Positions 1 through 6,111 of a stretch of 9,585 nucleotides of DNA are shown here, in pieces. The stretch is from the NCBI GenBank assembly GCA_016286075.1, contig JAEERZ010000070.1, positions 1-9,585 of the forward strand, written 5' to 3'. The notes beneath the pieces were generated by a model. That model saw nothing but the letters and a program-made list of their open reading frames with translations, made no database searches and had not been told where the DNA came from. The stretch comes from Selenomonadaceae bacterium (GTDB lineage Bacteria > Bacillota > Negativicutes > Selenomonadales > Selenomonadaceae). Position numbers and translations under genes: made by a program. How positions within the stretch are numbered: the first letter of the stretch is position 1; every line of letters begins with the position of its first letter.

Positions 1-528
1 AAGCCCTGCCGAAAACCCAAACCGCCGCAAAAGGGACTGCAATAGCTCGGCAAATTGATAATTCGTCGTCACATATTCCAAATGACAGGATGCTTCGGGT
101 CGACTCACGCTTCCTCCGGCCAGGAACGCGCCGCGAAGATAAGCGGCACGACAGCATTTCCGCCGAAGCAGCGCGCTCTTTCCTCCGTGGGAAAGCATTC
201 CCGGAGACAATTCCAATTTCTCCAAGAGTGCGCTGACGTTTTCCCCCGGTACGACTCGAATTGAATAGCTGTTCATCTTTCCGAGCCGGCGCGAACGGCG
301 TACCATGACTTCCGTCCGCACTGCCCCCGCCTGCTTCAGGAGAACCAAAGCCCGACGCGCCACAGCCGCGTGTTCCGTCACGAAAGATAAACCCAGCGCG
401 CGACCTGCCCCCAGCGTCAAGGAAGCCCCCATGCGCAAAAGCCCGGCCAGTTCCGCCCTTTCGCAACATTCTTTAGACAACGGCAACCGCGCCAATTCAT
501 TTTTAACATCACCGGAAAAAGAAGGCAC
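1..528 (-). CDS. whiA: WhiA family DNA-binding protein, N-terminal part (3' end beyond the left edge)
   Basis: The reading frame is open for 176 codons from a GTG start to the window edge, so the gene is cut and its C-terminal helix-turn-helix region is not seen. WhiA proteins are usually a little over 300 residues, so just over half is present. The start MPSFSGDVKNELARLP is typical of the family. The visible part covers the N-terminal WhiA region and the beginning of the LAGLIDADG homing-endonuclease-like fold, with RAAYLRGAFLAGGSVSRPE at about residues 127-145. In this family that fold is not an active endonuclease. WhiA is known as a sporulation regulator in Streptomyces and a cell-division and chromosome-segregation factor in Bacillus. 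It follows yvcK after 37 nt on the same strand, the conserved order of this operon. The GTG start is supported by AAAGGGG 9 nt upstream. Confidence 0.94.
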   Translation of the reverse strand, partial: MPSFSGDVKNELARLPLSKECCERAELAGLLRMGASLTLGAGRALGLSFVTEHAAVARRALVLLKQAGAVRTEVMVRRSRRLGKMNSYSIRVVPGENVSALLEKLELSPGMLSHGGKSALLRRKCCRAAYLRGAFLAGGSVSRPEASCHLEYVTTNYQFAELLQSLLRRFGFSAGL

Positions 529-537
529 TTTGATAAT

Positions 538-544
538 CCCCTTT
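538..544 (-). promoter_or_regulatory. Ribosome binding site deciding the GTG start of whiA
   Basis: AAAGGGG lies 9 nt before the GTG at 526-528 in the short yvcK-whiA gap. No ATG start is available in frame with the conserved MPSFSGDV beginning, so this site fixes the start. Confidence 0.7.
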
Positions 545-565
545 CCCCTGACTATTTCCCGCTTC

Positions 566-1861
566 TTAGGAGGCCAGCCCGTACACCATTTTCATGACCG
601 CGTTCCGAAGCTTTTCCGGGTCATGATGTCCCGCGTCCTCGCTGCTCATGATGTCGGCCTGCACGAATCCGACGCCCAGCTTGTTCAAAGCCTCCCGATC
701 CACTTTCACGGGATACGAACCTCTCGCTGCGTAATCCGCTTTCATTTGCTCCGAGATTTTTCCCGAGTGGACAAGCACGTAATCCACGACGCCTTTACCC
801 GCATGCTCCAAAATCGCCTTCACGTGCATAGACGCCGTATAGCCGTCCGTCTCACCGGGCTGCGTCATCACGTTGCAAATATAGATTTTTACCGCACGGC
901 TGCGTCTGAGCGTTTCCGCCATTCCCTCCACTAAGAGATTGGGCAGGATGCTCGTGTATAAGCTGCCCGGTCCCAAAATCACCGCGTCAGCCGTGCGAAT
1001 CGCCTCCAACGCCGCGCCCACTGCTAAAGCATGTTCCGGGAACAGGCGGACCCGTCGGATTTTCTTGCGGGCTTCGGGAATCCGCGACTCGCCCTCCACC
1101 ACCGTGCCGTCCTCCATGACCGCGTCGAGCCGCACATGCTCCTGACTGGCAGGCAATACGCGGCCTTTAACCGCGAGGACTTTCGACGCTTCGACGAGAG
1201 CCGTTTCCATATCTCCCGTGACTTCGTTCATCGCCGCGATGAAAAGATTTCCGAAACTATGGCCCGCCAGCGCGCTTTCCCCTTCGAAACGGTACTGGAA
1301 CAATTTTTCCATCAAGGGCTCTGTGTCCGCCAGTGCCACGAGACAATTCCGAAGATCCCCCGGCGGAATGATGCCCAATTCCTCACGAAGCCGCCCTGAG
1401 GAACCGCCGTCGTCCGCCACGGTCACGATAGCCGTCACATTGCTCGTAGCCTCTTTGATCCCACGCAGCAGCACCGACAGTCCATGCCCGCCGCCGATGA
1501 CGGCAATGGACGGCCCCCTGCCGAGCATTCTCTTCTCATAGATCAGATCCACTAAGTTGCCGGAGTTTTCCGGCAGCAATACTAAAATGACCGAGCGAAT
1601 GACGAACCGCGTCGCCACCAGCATGACGGCGGCCCCCACCAACACGATTACCGTTCCCACCAGCGCCGTTGCCGTATAGTCGTAAGAACCGCGCCACATA
1701 TAGACGAAACGGAAAATCGCCTCTTCAATCTGGTCGAGATATTTATAGTTGAAAACAAGAGCCAAACCCAAGCTCACAAGAAACACGCCGACAGCGAAAA
1801 GCAGCAGCCAGCGTTTGAATTTCATGCCCGGGTAAAGCCACTTCAGCAAATGCCAGTGCAT
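566..1861 (-). CDS. yvcK: YvcK/CofD-like gluconeogenesis factor with N-terminal membrane anchor
   Basis: A 431-residue protein of the YvcK (UPF0052, CofD-like) family. Two hydrophobic segments at about residues 16-37 and 64-88 precede the soluble domain and should anchor it to the membrane; the core family protein is about 320 residues and lacks them. Family motifs seen in order are VIGGGHGLSVLLRG (121-134, Rossmann-like nucleotide binding), VADDGGSSGRLR (148-159), PPGDLRN (166-172), HSFGNL (201-206), GPGSLYTSILPN (297-308) and NVMTQPGETDGYTA (330-343). In Bacillus, YvcK binds UDP-GlcNAc-type sugars and is needed for growth on gluconeogenic carbon sources and for normal cell wall and shape. 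The enzymatic reaction, if any, is unsettled. It begins 6 nt after the rapZ stop, so the two are probably translationally coupled, and whiA follows. ATG at 1861 is used; an internal ATG at residue 13 would also leave both membrane segments. Confidence 0.95.
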   Translation of the reverse strand: MHWHLLKWLYPGMKFKRWLLLFAVGVFLVSLGLALVFNYKYLDQIEEAIFRFVYMWRGSYDYTATALVGTVIVLVGAAVMLVATRFVIRSVILVLLPENSGNLVDLIYEKRMLGRGPSIAVIGGGHGLSVLLRGIKEATSNVTAIVTVADDGGSSGRLREELGIIPPGDLRNCLVALADTEPLMEKLFQYRFEGESALAGHSFGNLFIAAMNEVTGDMETALVEASKVLAVKGRVLPASQEHVRLDAVMEDGTVVEGESRIPEARKKIRRVRLFPEHALAVGAALEAIRTADAVILGPGSLYTSILPNLLVEGMAETLRRSRAVKIYICNVMTQPGETDGYTASMHVKAILEHAGKGVVDYVLVHSGKISEQMKADYAARGSYPVKVDREALNKLGVGFVQADIMSSEDAGHHDPEKLRNAVMKMVYGLAS

Positions 1862-1867
1862 TCAGCC

Positions 1868-2767
1868 TCAAACCTCCTGCGGCGTGTGCTCCCGCACGTC
1901 GTTTTTCATCAGATCCCGGTGTTCCAGCGTCGCCTGATACCCCAGCTTCGTCGCCAGTTCAAAGATATGCTTCGCAATGAAAACCGAGCGGTGCATTCCG
2001 CCGGTGCACCCGACGGCGACCACCAACTGGCTCTTTCCTTCCTTGATATATTCGGGAATCAGGAACGTCAGCATATCGTCGAGTTTCTTTTCAAAGCTCT
2101 TCGTCACTTTCGATTGCTCGATATACGCGCCCACTTCCGGCATCATGCCGCTTTTATGCTTCAGGTCTTCCTCGTAGAACGGATTCGGCAGGAAACGTAC
2201 GTCCAGCACCAAGTCAGCATCCATCGGCAACCCGAACTTGAATCCAAACGAAAGCACGTTAATATTGAACGTCTCTCCCTCAGCCGAGCCGAATAGACGG
2301 ACAACCTTCGATTGCAGCTCCGATTTTTTCAGATTCGACGTGTCGATAATATAAGTGGCTTTCTCTCGAATACGCGAAAGCTGGATCCGCTCCTTTGCGA
2401 TTCCTTCGGGCAGACGGGAACTTGGCGCCATCGGGTGCCGCCGGCGCGTCTCTTTGTACCTCCGGATAATCGCGGCGTCCGACGCGTCCATGAACAGAAG
2501 CTCATAGCGCACGCCGTCGCGTTCCATCTCCTCCAGCACGTGCAAAAACGTATCGAAAAACTCGCGGCTCCGGGTGTCCACGACAAGCGCCACTTTCGCG
2601 ATATGGCCGCCCGACTGCGCGCAAAGCTCCGCGAATTTCGGGATGAATACCGGCGGGAGATTGTCCACGCAGAAGAACCCCAAGTCCTCCAGATAACGGT
2701 AGGCTTGTGTTTTTCCTCCGCCCGACATGCCCGTTACAATCACAAAACGATAGTTCCCCTGATCCAC
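1868..2767 (-). CDS. rapZ: RapZ/YvcJ family nucleotide-binding regulator
   Basis: A 299-residue protein, close to the usual RapZ length. The N-terminal kinase-like P-loop GMSGGGKT is at residues 13-20, followed by the signature RYLEDLGFFCVDNLPP (24-39) and a Walker B-like stretch ending VVDTRSREF. The C-terminal domain has the conserved GCTGGxHRSV box at about 253-262, where Met replaces the usual Gln or Lys. In E. coli, RapZ senses glucosamine-6-phosphate and directs RNase E to GlmZ. In Bacillus, YvcJ is a nucleotide hydrolase affecting competence. The GlmZ pathway is enterobacterial, so only nucleotide/sugar-phosphate signalling can be inferred here. The start is GTG, supported by GGAGGTG about 5 nt upstream. 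It is the first gene of the rapZ-yvcK-whiA operon and overlaps nothing. Confidence 0.96.
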   Translation of the reverse strand: MDQGNYRFVIVTGMSGGGKTQAYRYLEDLGFFCVDNLPPVFIPKFAELCAQSGGHIAKVALVVDTRSREFFDTFLHVLEEMERDGVRYELLFMDASDAAIIRRYKETRRRHPMAPSSRLPEGIAKERIQLSRIREKATYIIDTSNLKKSELQSKVVRLFGSAEGETFNINVLSFGFKFGLPMDADLVLDVRFLPNPFYEEDLKHKSGMMPEVGAYIEQSKVTKSFEKKLDDMLTFLIPEYIKEGKSQLVVAVGCTGGMHRSVFIAKHIFELATKLGYQATLEHRDLMKNDVREHTPQEV

Positions 2768-2833
2768 GCCGACACCTCCGAAAATATATACAAATACAAA
2801 ATCATTCCGAAATATTGTAGAATCATATCTTAT

Positions 2834-2862
2834 ATCATACCATTTTTCGCCGACTTTTTCAC
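2834..2862 (-). promoter_or_regulatory. Likely promoter of the rapZ-yvcK-whiA operon
   Basis: Read on the minus strand, GTGAAA (-35, 2857-2862) is followed after 17 nt by TATGAT (-10, 2834-2839). TGG directly before the -10 makes an extended -10. The transcript would start about 60 nt before the GTG of rapZ. Found by eye only. Confidence 0.5.
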
Positions 2863-2870
2863 CCCCGGAA

Positions 2871-2898
2871 TTTCAAGTCCGGCTTCTTTCCCTATAAT
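2871..2898 (+). promoter_or_regulatory. Possible upstream promoter of the two-receiver gene
   Basis: A perfect TATAAT at 2893-2898 has TTTCAA 16 nt upstream at 2871-2876. It points toward the response-regulator gene at 3022 and would give a leader of about 115 nt. It sits back to back with the rapZ promoter. Confidence 0.4.
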
Positions 2899-2922
2899 CA
2901 AAAGAACATACGCCGCGCATTC

Positions 2923-2952
2923 TTGACAATATGCCCGCCGCCGCATTAAGAT
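2923..2952 (+). promoter_or_regulatory. Likely promoter of the two-receiver gene
   Basis: A perfect -35 TTGACA at 2923-2928 is followed after 18 nt by TAAGAT at 2947-2952 (4 of 6 consensus bases). The leader would be about 60 nt. Either this or the upstream TATAAT, or both, could drive the gene. Confidence 0.45.
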
Positions 2953-3021
2953 TAAGGAAGAAACACCGTATGAAATCGTTCAGTTCTTATGTATGGAAAT
3001 ATCGAACGGAGGGAAAACCTC

Positions 3022-3879
3022 ATGGGAACGAATCAAGAATCTATGCCTTCTTTCGACGAACTATCAGCTCAAACGCTTTTTGTACTGATCGTCGACGGCG
3101 ACGCCGCAGCCCGAGATAATACGCAATCCGCGCTGGCCCGATTCGGCGTCGGCTCCGACTGCTACGGCAACGAGGAACAGGCGATGGAAATGGTGCGCCT
3201 GCATCACGCGCGAAGGCAGGAATACGACTTGATCTTAGTAAACCGTTCCCTGCCGACAAAAAGCGGCGTCGACCTGATTGCAGAGATTCGCTCGCTTTTA
3301 GGCAAAACCGCCACCGTCATTATCCTCACTGGCGACGGTGAATCAGGCGGCGAAGCCGACGCGAAAAAAGCGGGAGCGGACGCTTTCATGGCAAAACCGC
3401 TTTCAGCAGAGGCGATCCTGCAAACATACCGCCAATTCGCCCCTCCCAGAGAGCCGGAACAACCCACTTCATCCGTCCATACGGAACTCGACGGGCGACG
3501 CATTCTGGTCGCAGAAGACATGACCGTAAACGCCGAGATCGTCAAGCAGCTTTTGTCAATGAATTTCATGGAGGTCGATCACGCGGAAAACGGCCGGGAA
3601 GCCGCCGATCTTTTCCTGAAAAGTCCCAAGGGACATTACGATGCAATTCTGATGGACGTGCACATGCCGGTGATGGACGGCCTTGCCGCCACCGAGACCA
3701 TCCGCGCGTCGAAGCATCCGGACGCAACGACAATCCCCATCATCGCTCTGACCACCAATTATTTCGACGAGGACGTGCAGCGTTCCCTTGCCGCAGGTAT
3801 GGACGCGCACCTCGAAAAACCCGTGGAGCCGAACCAAATTTACCGCACGTTGGCGGAACTCATCGGCAAGCGAAAATAA
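3022..3879 (+). CDS. Two-receiver response regulator (degenerate REC followed by canonical REC)
   Basis: 285 residues made of two CheY-like receiver domains and nothing else. REC1 (about 18-138) keeps the fold and the Lys (K125 in MAKPL). Its acidic pair reads DGD (25-27) and the phospho-acceptor position is Asn74 (DLILVNRSLP), so it probably cannot be phosphorylated. REC2 (about 158-283) is canonical: E165-D166, acceptor D212 in AILMDVHMPVMDG, T244 and K266 in EKP. A proline-rich linker (141-149) joins them. No DNA-binding, enzymatic or kinase domain follows, so output is by protein interaction or onward phosphotransfer. Such REC-REC pairs usually form the tail of hybrid kinases. ATG 3022 is preferred over the in-frame ATG 2989 because GGAGGG lies 8 nt upstream of it. 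Its neighbours, a cyclase and an HPt protein, suggest one relay. Confidence 0.92.
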   Translation: MGTNQESMPSFDELSAQTLFVLIVDGDAAARDNTQSALARFGVGSDCYGNEEQAMEMVRLHHARRQEYDLILVNRSLPTKSGVDLIAEIRSLLGKTATVIILTGDGESGGEADAKKAGADAFMAKPLSAEAILQTYRQFAPPREPEQPTSSVHTELDGRRILVAEDMTVNAEIVKQLLSMNFMEVDHAENGREAADLFLKSPKGHYDAILMDVHMPVMDGLAATETIRASKHPDATTIPIIALTTNYFDEDVQRSLAAGMDAHLEKPVEPNQIYRTLAELIGKRK

Positions 3880-3886
3880 AAAAACG

Positions 3887-3931
3887 AAACCGCCGTACAG
3901 AGGAAACGTATTTCTCCGTGCGGCGGTTTTT
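3887..3931. terminator. Bidirectional terminator between convergent signalling genes
   Basis: AAACCGCCG (3887-3895) pairs perfectly with CGGCGGTTT (3921-3929). Further pairing inward through 3906/3911 has one mismatch and two wobbles. A T run follows on the plus side and an A run (3878-3884) precedes it, so it can end both the two-receiver gene and the convergent cyclase gene. Confidence 0.85.
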
Positions 3932-3959
3932 CCGTCCTGCAATTATTATTCCTGTATGG

Positions 3960-5252
3960 TCACGGCTCCATGACCGTCCATTCGTATTCAAAATCGGCCT
4001 CCATGCCTTCCTCGATCTCCATTTCCGTCCATTTTTTCCGAAGACGATCTGCTGCGTGGGCCAAATTGGGGAAACTCGTGTTGACCAGCAGCACCAAACA
4101 ATGTCCCCCGTTTTTCGTCGCCACGTCCGCAGTACGCAGCGTCGAACAGAGCAAGGAAAAGAACGCCTCCATCGTTTTCTCGTCCGTCCCGTTCGGCAGG
4201 GAAAAGCGAAGAATCGATATGGGCTTGCCGAAAATCCCCATCGTGCGCCGCAAGAACCGATACACCGTGCGAAATTCCTCGAAAGGCAGGCGCATCGCTC
4301 CGTTGGCGGGATGCCTTTCGCCAAGGATTTTCCCCACGTTCGTCAGCGTCGCCGCACTATCTTCATCGTCGGTATTATCCTCTTTAAAAATATGGCAGCC
4401 GTGTTTTCCTTCCTGCTTCGCCGCGTAGAGCGCCTTGTCCGCCTTTTCGACAAGCTCGGGGAACTCCTCGCCTCCCGGCTGCACAAAGACGCACCCGATA
4501 GACGCGCCGATAGGAATCGCCATATCGTCCCCCATCAGCTCTCTTGCCGACTTGTCAAGCATCTTGTTGATCGACGCCGCCTTGTTCATGATTCCCGGCT
4601 CGTCATTCATGCCGGAACAAAAGGCGATAAATTCGTCGCCGCCGAGACGGCCGACCACATCGTCGGGACGCACCGAAACGCGCAGGATATCCGCGAAACT
4701 CATCAGTACCTTGTCGCCCATCGCATGACCGTAAATATCGTTGACCAATTTGAAACTGTCAAGATCGACCATCAAGAGGGCGCCCTGCCCTTGAGCGCAG
4801 ACACGCTGCAACTCCACCTCCGCCGACACCTTATTGAGAAGGCCCGTCAACGGATCCGTGCTGGCATGCTTTTTCAACCCCTCAATCTGGTCCACGGTCT
4901 GCAGGATATTCCCGACGCGCCGAAGCAGCACGTCAGGCCGGAAGGGCTTGCGGATAAAATCCATCGCGCCGTTTTCAAAACCCTTGCTCTCGGTTTCTTC
5001 ATCCGGATCCGCCGTCATGAACATAAAGGGAATATTTTTTTGCATCTCTTTCTGAAGCGCCTGCTGCAGCTCATATCCGCTCATACCGGGCATCCGCAGA
5101 TCGGACAGCACCATGTCGGGATGCTCGCGCCGATAAATTTCTATCGCTTCCTGTCCCGAAGAAGCGGAAAACGTGGTATAATGACCGCAAAGCATGTTTT
5201 CCGTCATCATCAGGGAAACAAGCATATCATCGACGATCAGGATTTTTTTCAT
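3960..5252 (-). CDS. REC-GGDEF diguanylate cyclase with degenerate C-terminal GGDEF-like domain
   Basis: A 430-residue response regulator that should make c-di-GMP from two GTP. The receiver domain (1-120) has D8-D9, acceptor D51 in SDLRMPGMSG, T80 and K102. The GGDEF domain (about 130-290) is complete: DPLTGLLN, metal-binding D163 in MVDLDSFK, NDIYGH (171-176), active-site GGDEF (204-208), and an inhibitory I-site RPDD (195-198) exactly five residues before it. Activity is therefore probably feedback-inhibited by c-di-GMP. An acidic linker leads to a tail (about 340-430) that resembles a shortened GGDEF fold with NGGHC in place of the active site. It converges on the two-receiver gene and diverges from the HPt gene. 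Two starts are possible, ATG 5258 and ATG 5252; GGGGTG lies 8 nt before the latter, which gives MKKILIVDD, a typical receiver start. Confidence 0.95.
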   Translation of the reverse strand: MKKILIVDDMLVSLMMTENMLCGHYTTFSASSGQEAIEIYRREHPDMVLSDLRMPGMSGYELQQALQKEMQKNIPFMFMTADPDEETESKGFENGAMDFIRKPFRPDVLLRRVGNILQTVDQIEGLKKHASTDPLTGLLNKVSAEVELQRVCAQGQGALLMVDLDSFKLVNDIYGHAMGDKVLMSFADILRVSVRPDDVVGRLGGDEFIAFCSGMNDEPGIMNKAASINKMLDKSARELMGDDMAIPIGASIGCVFVQPGGEEFPELVEKADKALYAAKQEGKHGCHIFKEDNTDDEDSAATLTNVGKILGERHPANGAMRLPFEEFRTVYRFLRRTMGIFGKPISILRFSLPNGTDEKTMEAFFSLLCSTLRTADVATKNGGHCLVLLVNTSFPNLAHAADRLRKKWTEMEIEEGMEADFEYEWTVMEP

Positions 5253-5293
5253 AGCCATAACACCCCATCACAAACCAAAACTTCTTCCCTTCA

Positions 5294-5321
5294 ATTTTAA
5301 CACGGAATCGGAAACTATCAA
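5294..5321 (-). promoter_or_regulatory. Likely promoter of the diguanylate cyclase gene
   Basis: On the minus strand, TTGATA (5316-5321) is followed after 16 nt by TAAAAT (5294-5299), with TGT just before the -10 giving an extended -10. The leader would be about 35 nt. No equally good promoter is visible on the plus strand for the divergent HPt gene. Confidence 0.55.
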
Positions 5322-5350
5322 GCTTATTTTCATACGAGGAGAGGATATTT

Positions 5351-5695
5351 ATGCTGACGCTTGAAAAAATGAAGGCCATTGGGATCGATCCGAAGGACGG
5401 GCTCGCGCGCTGCATGAACAACGAGGCTTTTTTCTTCAAAATGATTTCCATGGCCGTAGCCAACGACTACTTTGACTCCCTCGTCCCCGCCCTCGAAAAA
5501 AACGACCTTGAAAGCGCCTTTGAAGCCGCCCACGCATTGAAGGGCGTAATCGGGAACCTCGCCCTCGCGCCCATTTACGATCCGCTGGCCGAAATGACGG
5601 AAATGCTTCGCGCCAAGAAAGAAGCGGATTATCTTTCCATGTACCGCCCCATCAAGGAAATGCGCGACCAGCTTTTGGCGATGACAAAGGACTGA
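5351..5695 (+). CDS. Stand-alone HPt histidine phosphotransfer protein
   Basis: 114 residues, the normal size of a single HPt four-helix bundle. The phospho-acceptor motif is AHALKGVIGNL, with His61 followed by LKG, matching the HxLKG pattern of HPt domains. The rest is mostly amphipathic helix with no membrane segment or signal peptide, so it is cytoplasmic. HPt proteins carry phosphate between a hybrid kinase's receiver and a final response regulator. The obvious local partners are the canonical receivers of the two neighbouring genes. The start is supported by AGGAGAGG 6 nt before the ATG. It is a single-gene unit ended by the hairpin at 5713-5741. The call rests on one short motif plus size and context. 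Confidence 0.87.
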   Translation: MLTLEKMKAIGIDPKDGLARCMNNEAFFFKMISMAVANDYFDSLVPALEKNDLESAFEAAHALKGVIGNLALAPIYDPLAEMTEMLRAKKEADYLSMYRPIKEMRDQLLAMTKD

Positions 5696-5712
5696 CTCAT
5701 AGAGAAAACGAA

Positions 5713-5750
5713 GCCGCCTCGTCCCTTTCGGACGCAGCGGCAATTTTTTT
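5713..5750 (+). terminator. Terminator after the HPt gene
   Basis: GCCGC (5713-5717) pairs with GCGGC (5737-5741). After a 2x2 internal loop, CGTCC (5720-5724) pairs with GGACG (5730-5734) around a 5-nt loop. Seven T follow at 5744-5750. It may also slow minus-strand transcripts leaving tatA. Confidence 0.85.
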
Positions 5751-5755
5751 ATTCT

Positions 5756-5938
5756 TCATTTTTCCTCAGCCCGGCTGTCGCCAATCTTTTTCGGTTCCTC
5801 CTTTTCGGAAGCCGCCGCACGAAACTCGCGAACGCTTTTACCCAACGCTTTTCCAGAATCCGCAAGCTTGCCCGGGCCGAAGATGACAAGCCCGATAACG
5901 AGGATGAGCAACAATTCAGGAATGCCGAGTCCAAACAT
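5756..5938 (-). CDS. tatA: Sec-independent protein translocase TatA/TatE family
   Basis: A 60-residue TatA-type protein. MFGLGIPELLLILVIGLVIFGPGKL is a textbook TatA N terminus: a short membrane helix, then the FGPGKL hinge. An amphipathic helix (about 26-45: LADSGKALGKSVREFRAA) and a charged Glu/Lys tail follow. TatA oligomers form the pore-like part of the twin-arginine pathway that exports folded proteins across the cytoplasmic membrane. The missing early Glu/Gln of TatB and the short length favour TatA/E. No tatC lies beside it, so the receptor subunit must be encoded elsewhere. A longer in-frame ATG at 5974 exists, but GGGGA-type purines (AAAGGGG) 7 nt before ATG 5938 and family alignment fix the shorter start. 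Its upstream leader is strikingly structured (see 5966-6107). Confidence 0.93.
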   Translation of the reverse strand: MFGLGIPELLLILVIGLVIFGPGKLADSGKALGKSVREFRAAASEKEEPKKIGDSRAEEK

Positions 5939-5965
5939 AAGAATTCCCCTTTCCGTCTTCTCTGC

Positions 5966-5982
5966 AATTTGCAAAGCAAATT
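5966..5982 (-). repeat. Short inverted repeat in the tatA leader
   Basis: AATTTGC (5966-5972) and GCAAATT (5976-5982) are perfect 7-bp arms around a 3-nt loop. The outer bases 5978-5982 also belong to the large hairpin at 5978-6062, so the two folds compete. It lies about 20 nt before the tatA ribosome binding site. Confidence 0.75.
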
Positions 5983-6062
5983 TTTGAAGTAGGAAAGTAG
6001 GATTTTCTTACTTTCTTACTTTCTTACTTTCTTACTTTCTTACTTTCCCACTTCAAAAATTT
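5978..6062. repeat. Long near-perfect inverted repeat in the tatA leader
   Basis: Bases 5978-6002 pair with 6038-6062: 23 Watson-Crick pairs of 25, with one wobble and one mismatch in either strand sense. The loop (6003-6037) consists of 8-bp tandem repeats. The far side lacks a T run, so it does not look like a terminator. Confidence 0.85.
6007..6046. repeat. Tandem repeat, five perfect copies of an 8-bp unit
   Basis: Five uninterrupted copies of CTTACTTT. In the tatA mRNA this reads as purine-rich AAAGTAAG units. Copy number in such tracts often varies by replication slippage; here it would alter the hairpin loop length. Confidence 0.95.
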
Positions 6063-6070
6063 CAGTTCTT

Positions 6071-6107
6071 CCATAACCGCTTTCAAATTGAAAGCAGTAT
6101 CTTATGG
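6071..6107. repeat. Nested palindrome at the predicted tatA transcription start
   Basis: The inner arms GCTTTCAA (6079-6086) and TTGAAAGC (6088-6095) are perfect 8-bp arms around one base. They are enclosed by CCATAA (6071-6076) and TTATGG (6102-6107). It covers the expected start of the tatA transcript, so it could be an operator or a 5' stem-loop. Confidence 0.75.
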
Positions 6108-6111
6108 TTTT

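Noticed and set aside
305..934. Plus-strand frame across the whiA/yvcK junction
   Set aside because: It is antisense to two family-matched genes; no motif and no good ribosome binding site.
2312..2926. Plus-strand frame antisense to rapZ running into the intergenic region
   Set aside because: It overlaps RapZ coding and the rapZ promoter, and its content is low-complexity and Arg/His-rich.
2931..3119. Small plus-strand frame before the two-receiver gene
   Set aside because: It overlaps the receiver gene in another frame, sits on the promoter region and lacks a ribosome binding site.
3918..5300. A 460-codon open frame on the plus strand
   Set aside because: It is entirely antisense to the well-supported diguanylate cyclase, has no domain-like content, is rich in His/Arg as expected from reading GC-biased codons backwards, and crosses the cyclase promoter.
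6007..6046. CRISPR-like array
   Set aside because: The 8-bp units are directly abutting with no spacers, so it is a simple tandem repeat.
5978..6062. Transcription terminator
   Set aside because: The stem is strong but no T run follows it in either direction, and the loop is 35 nt long.
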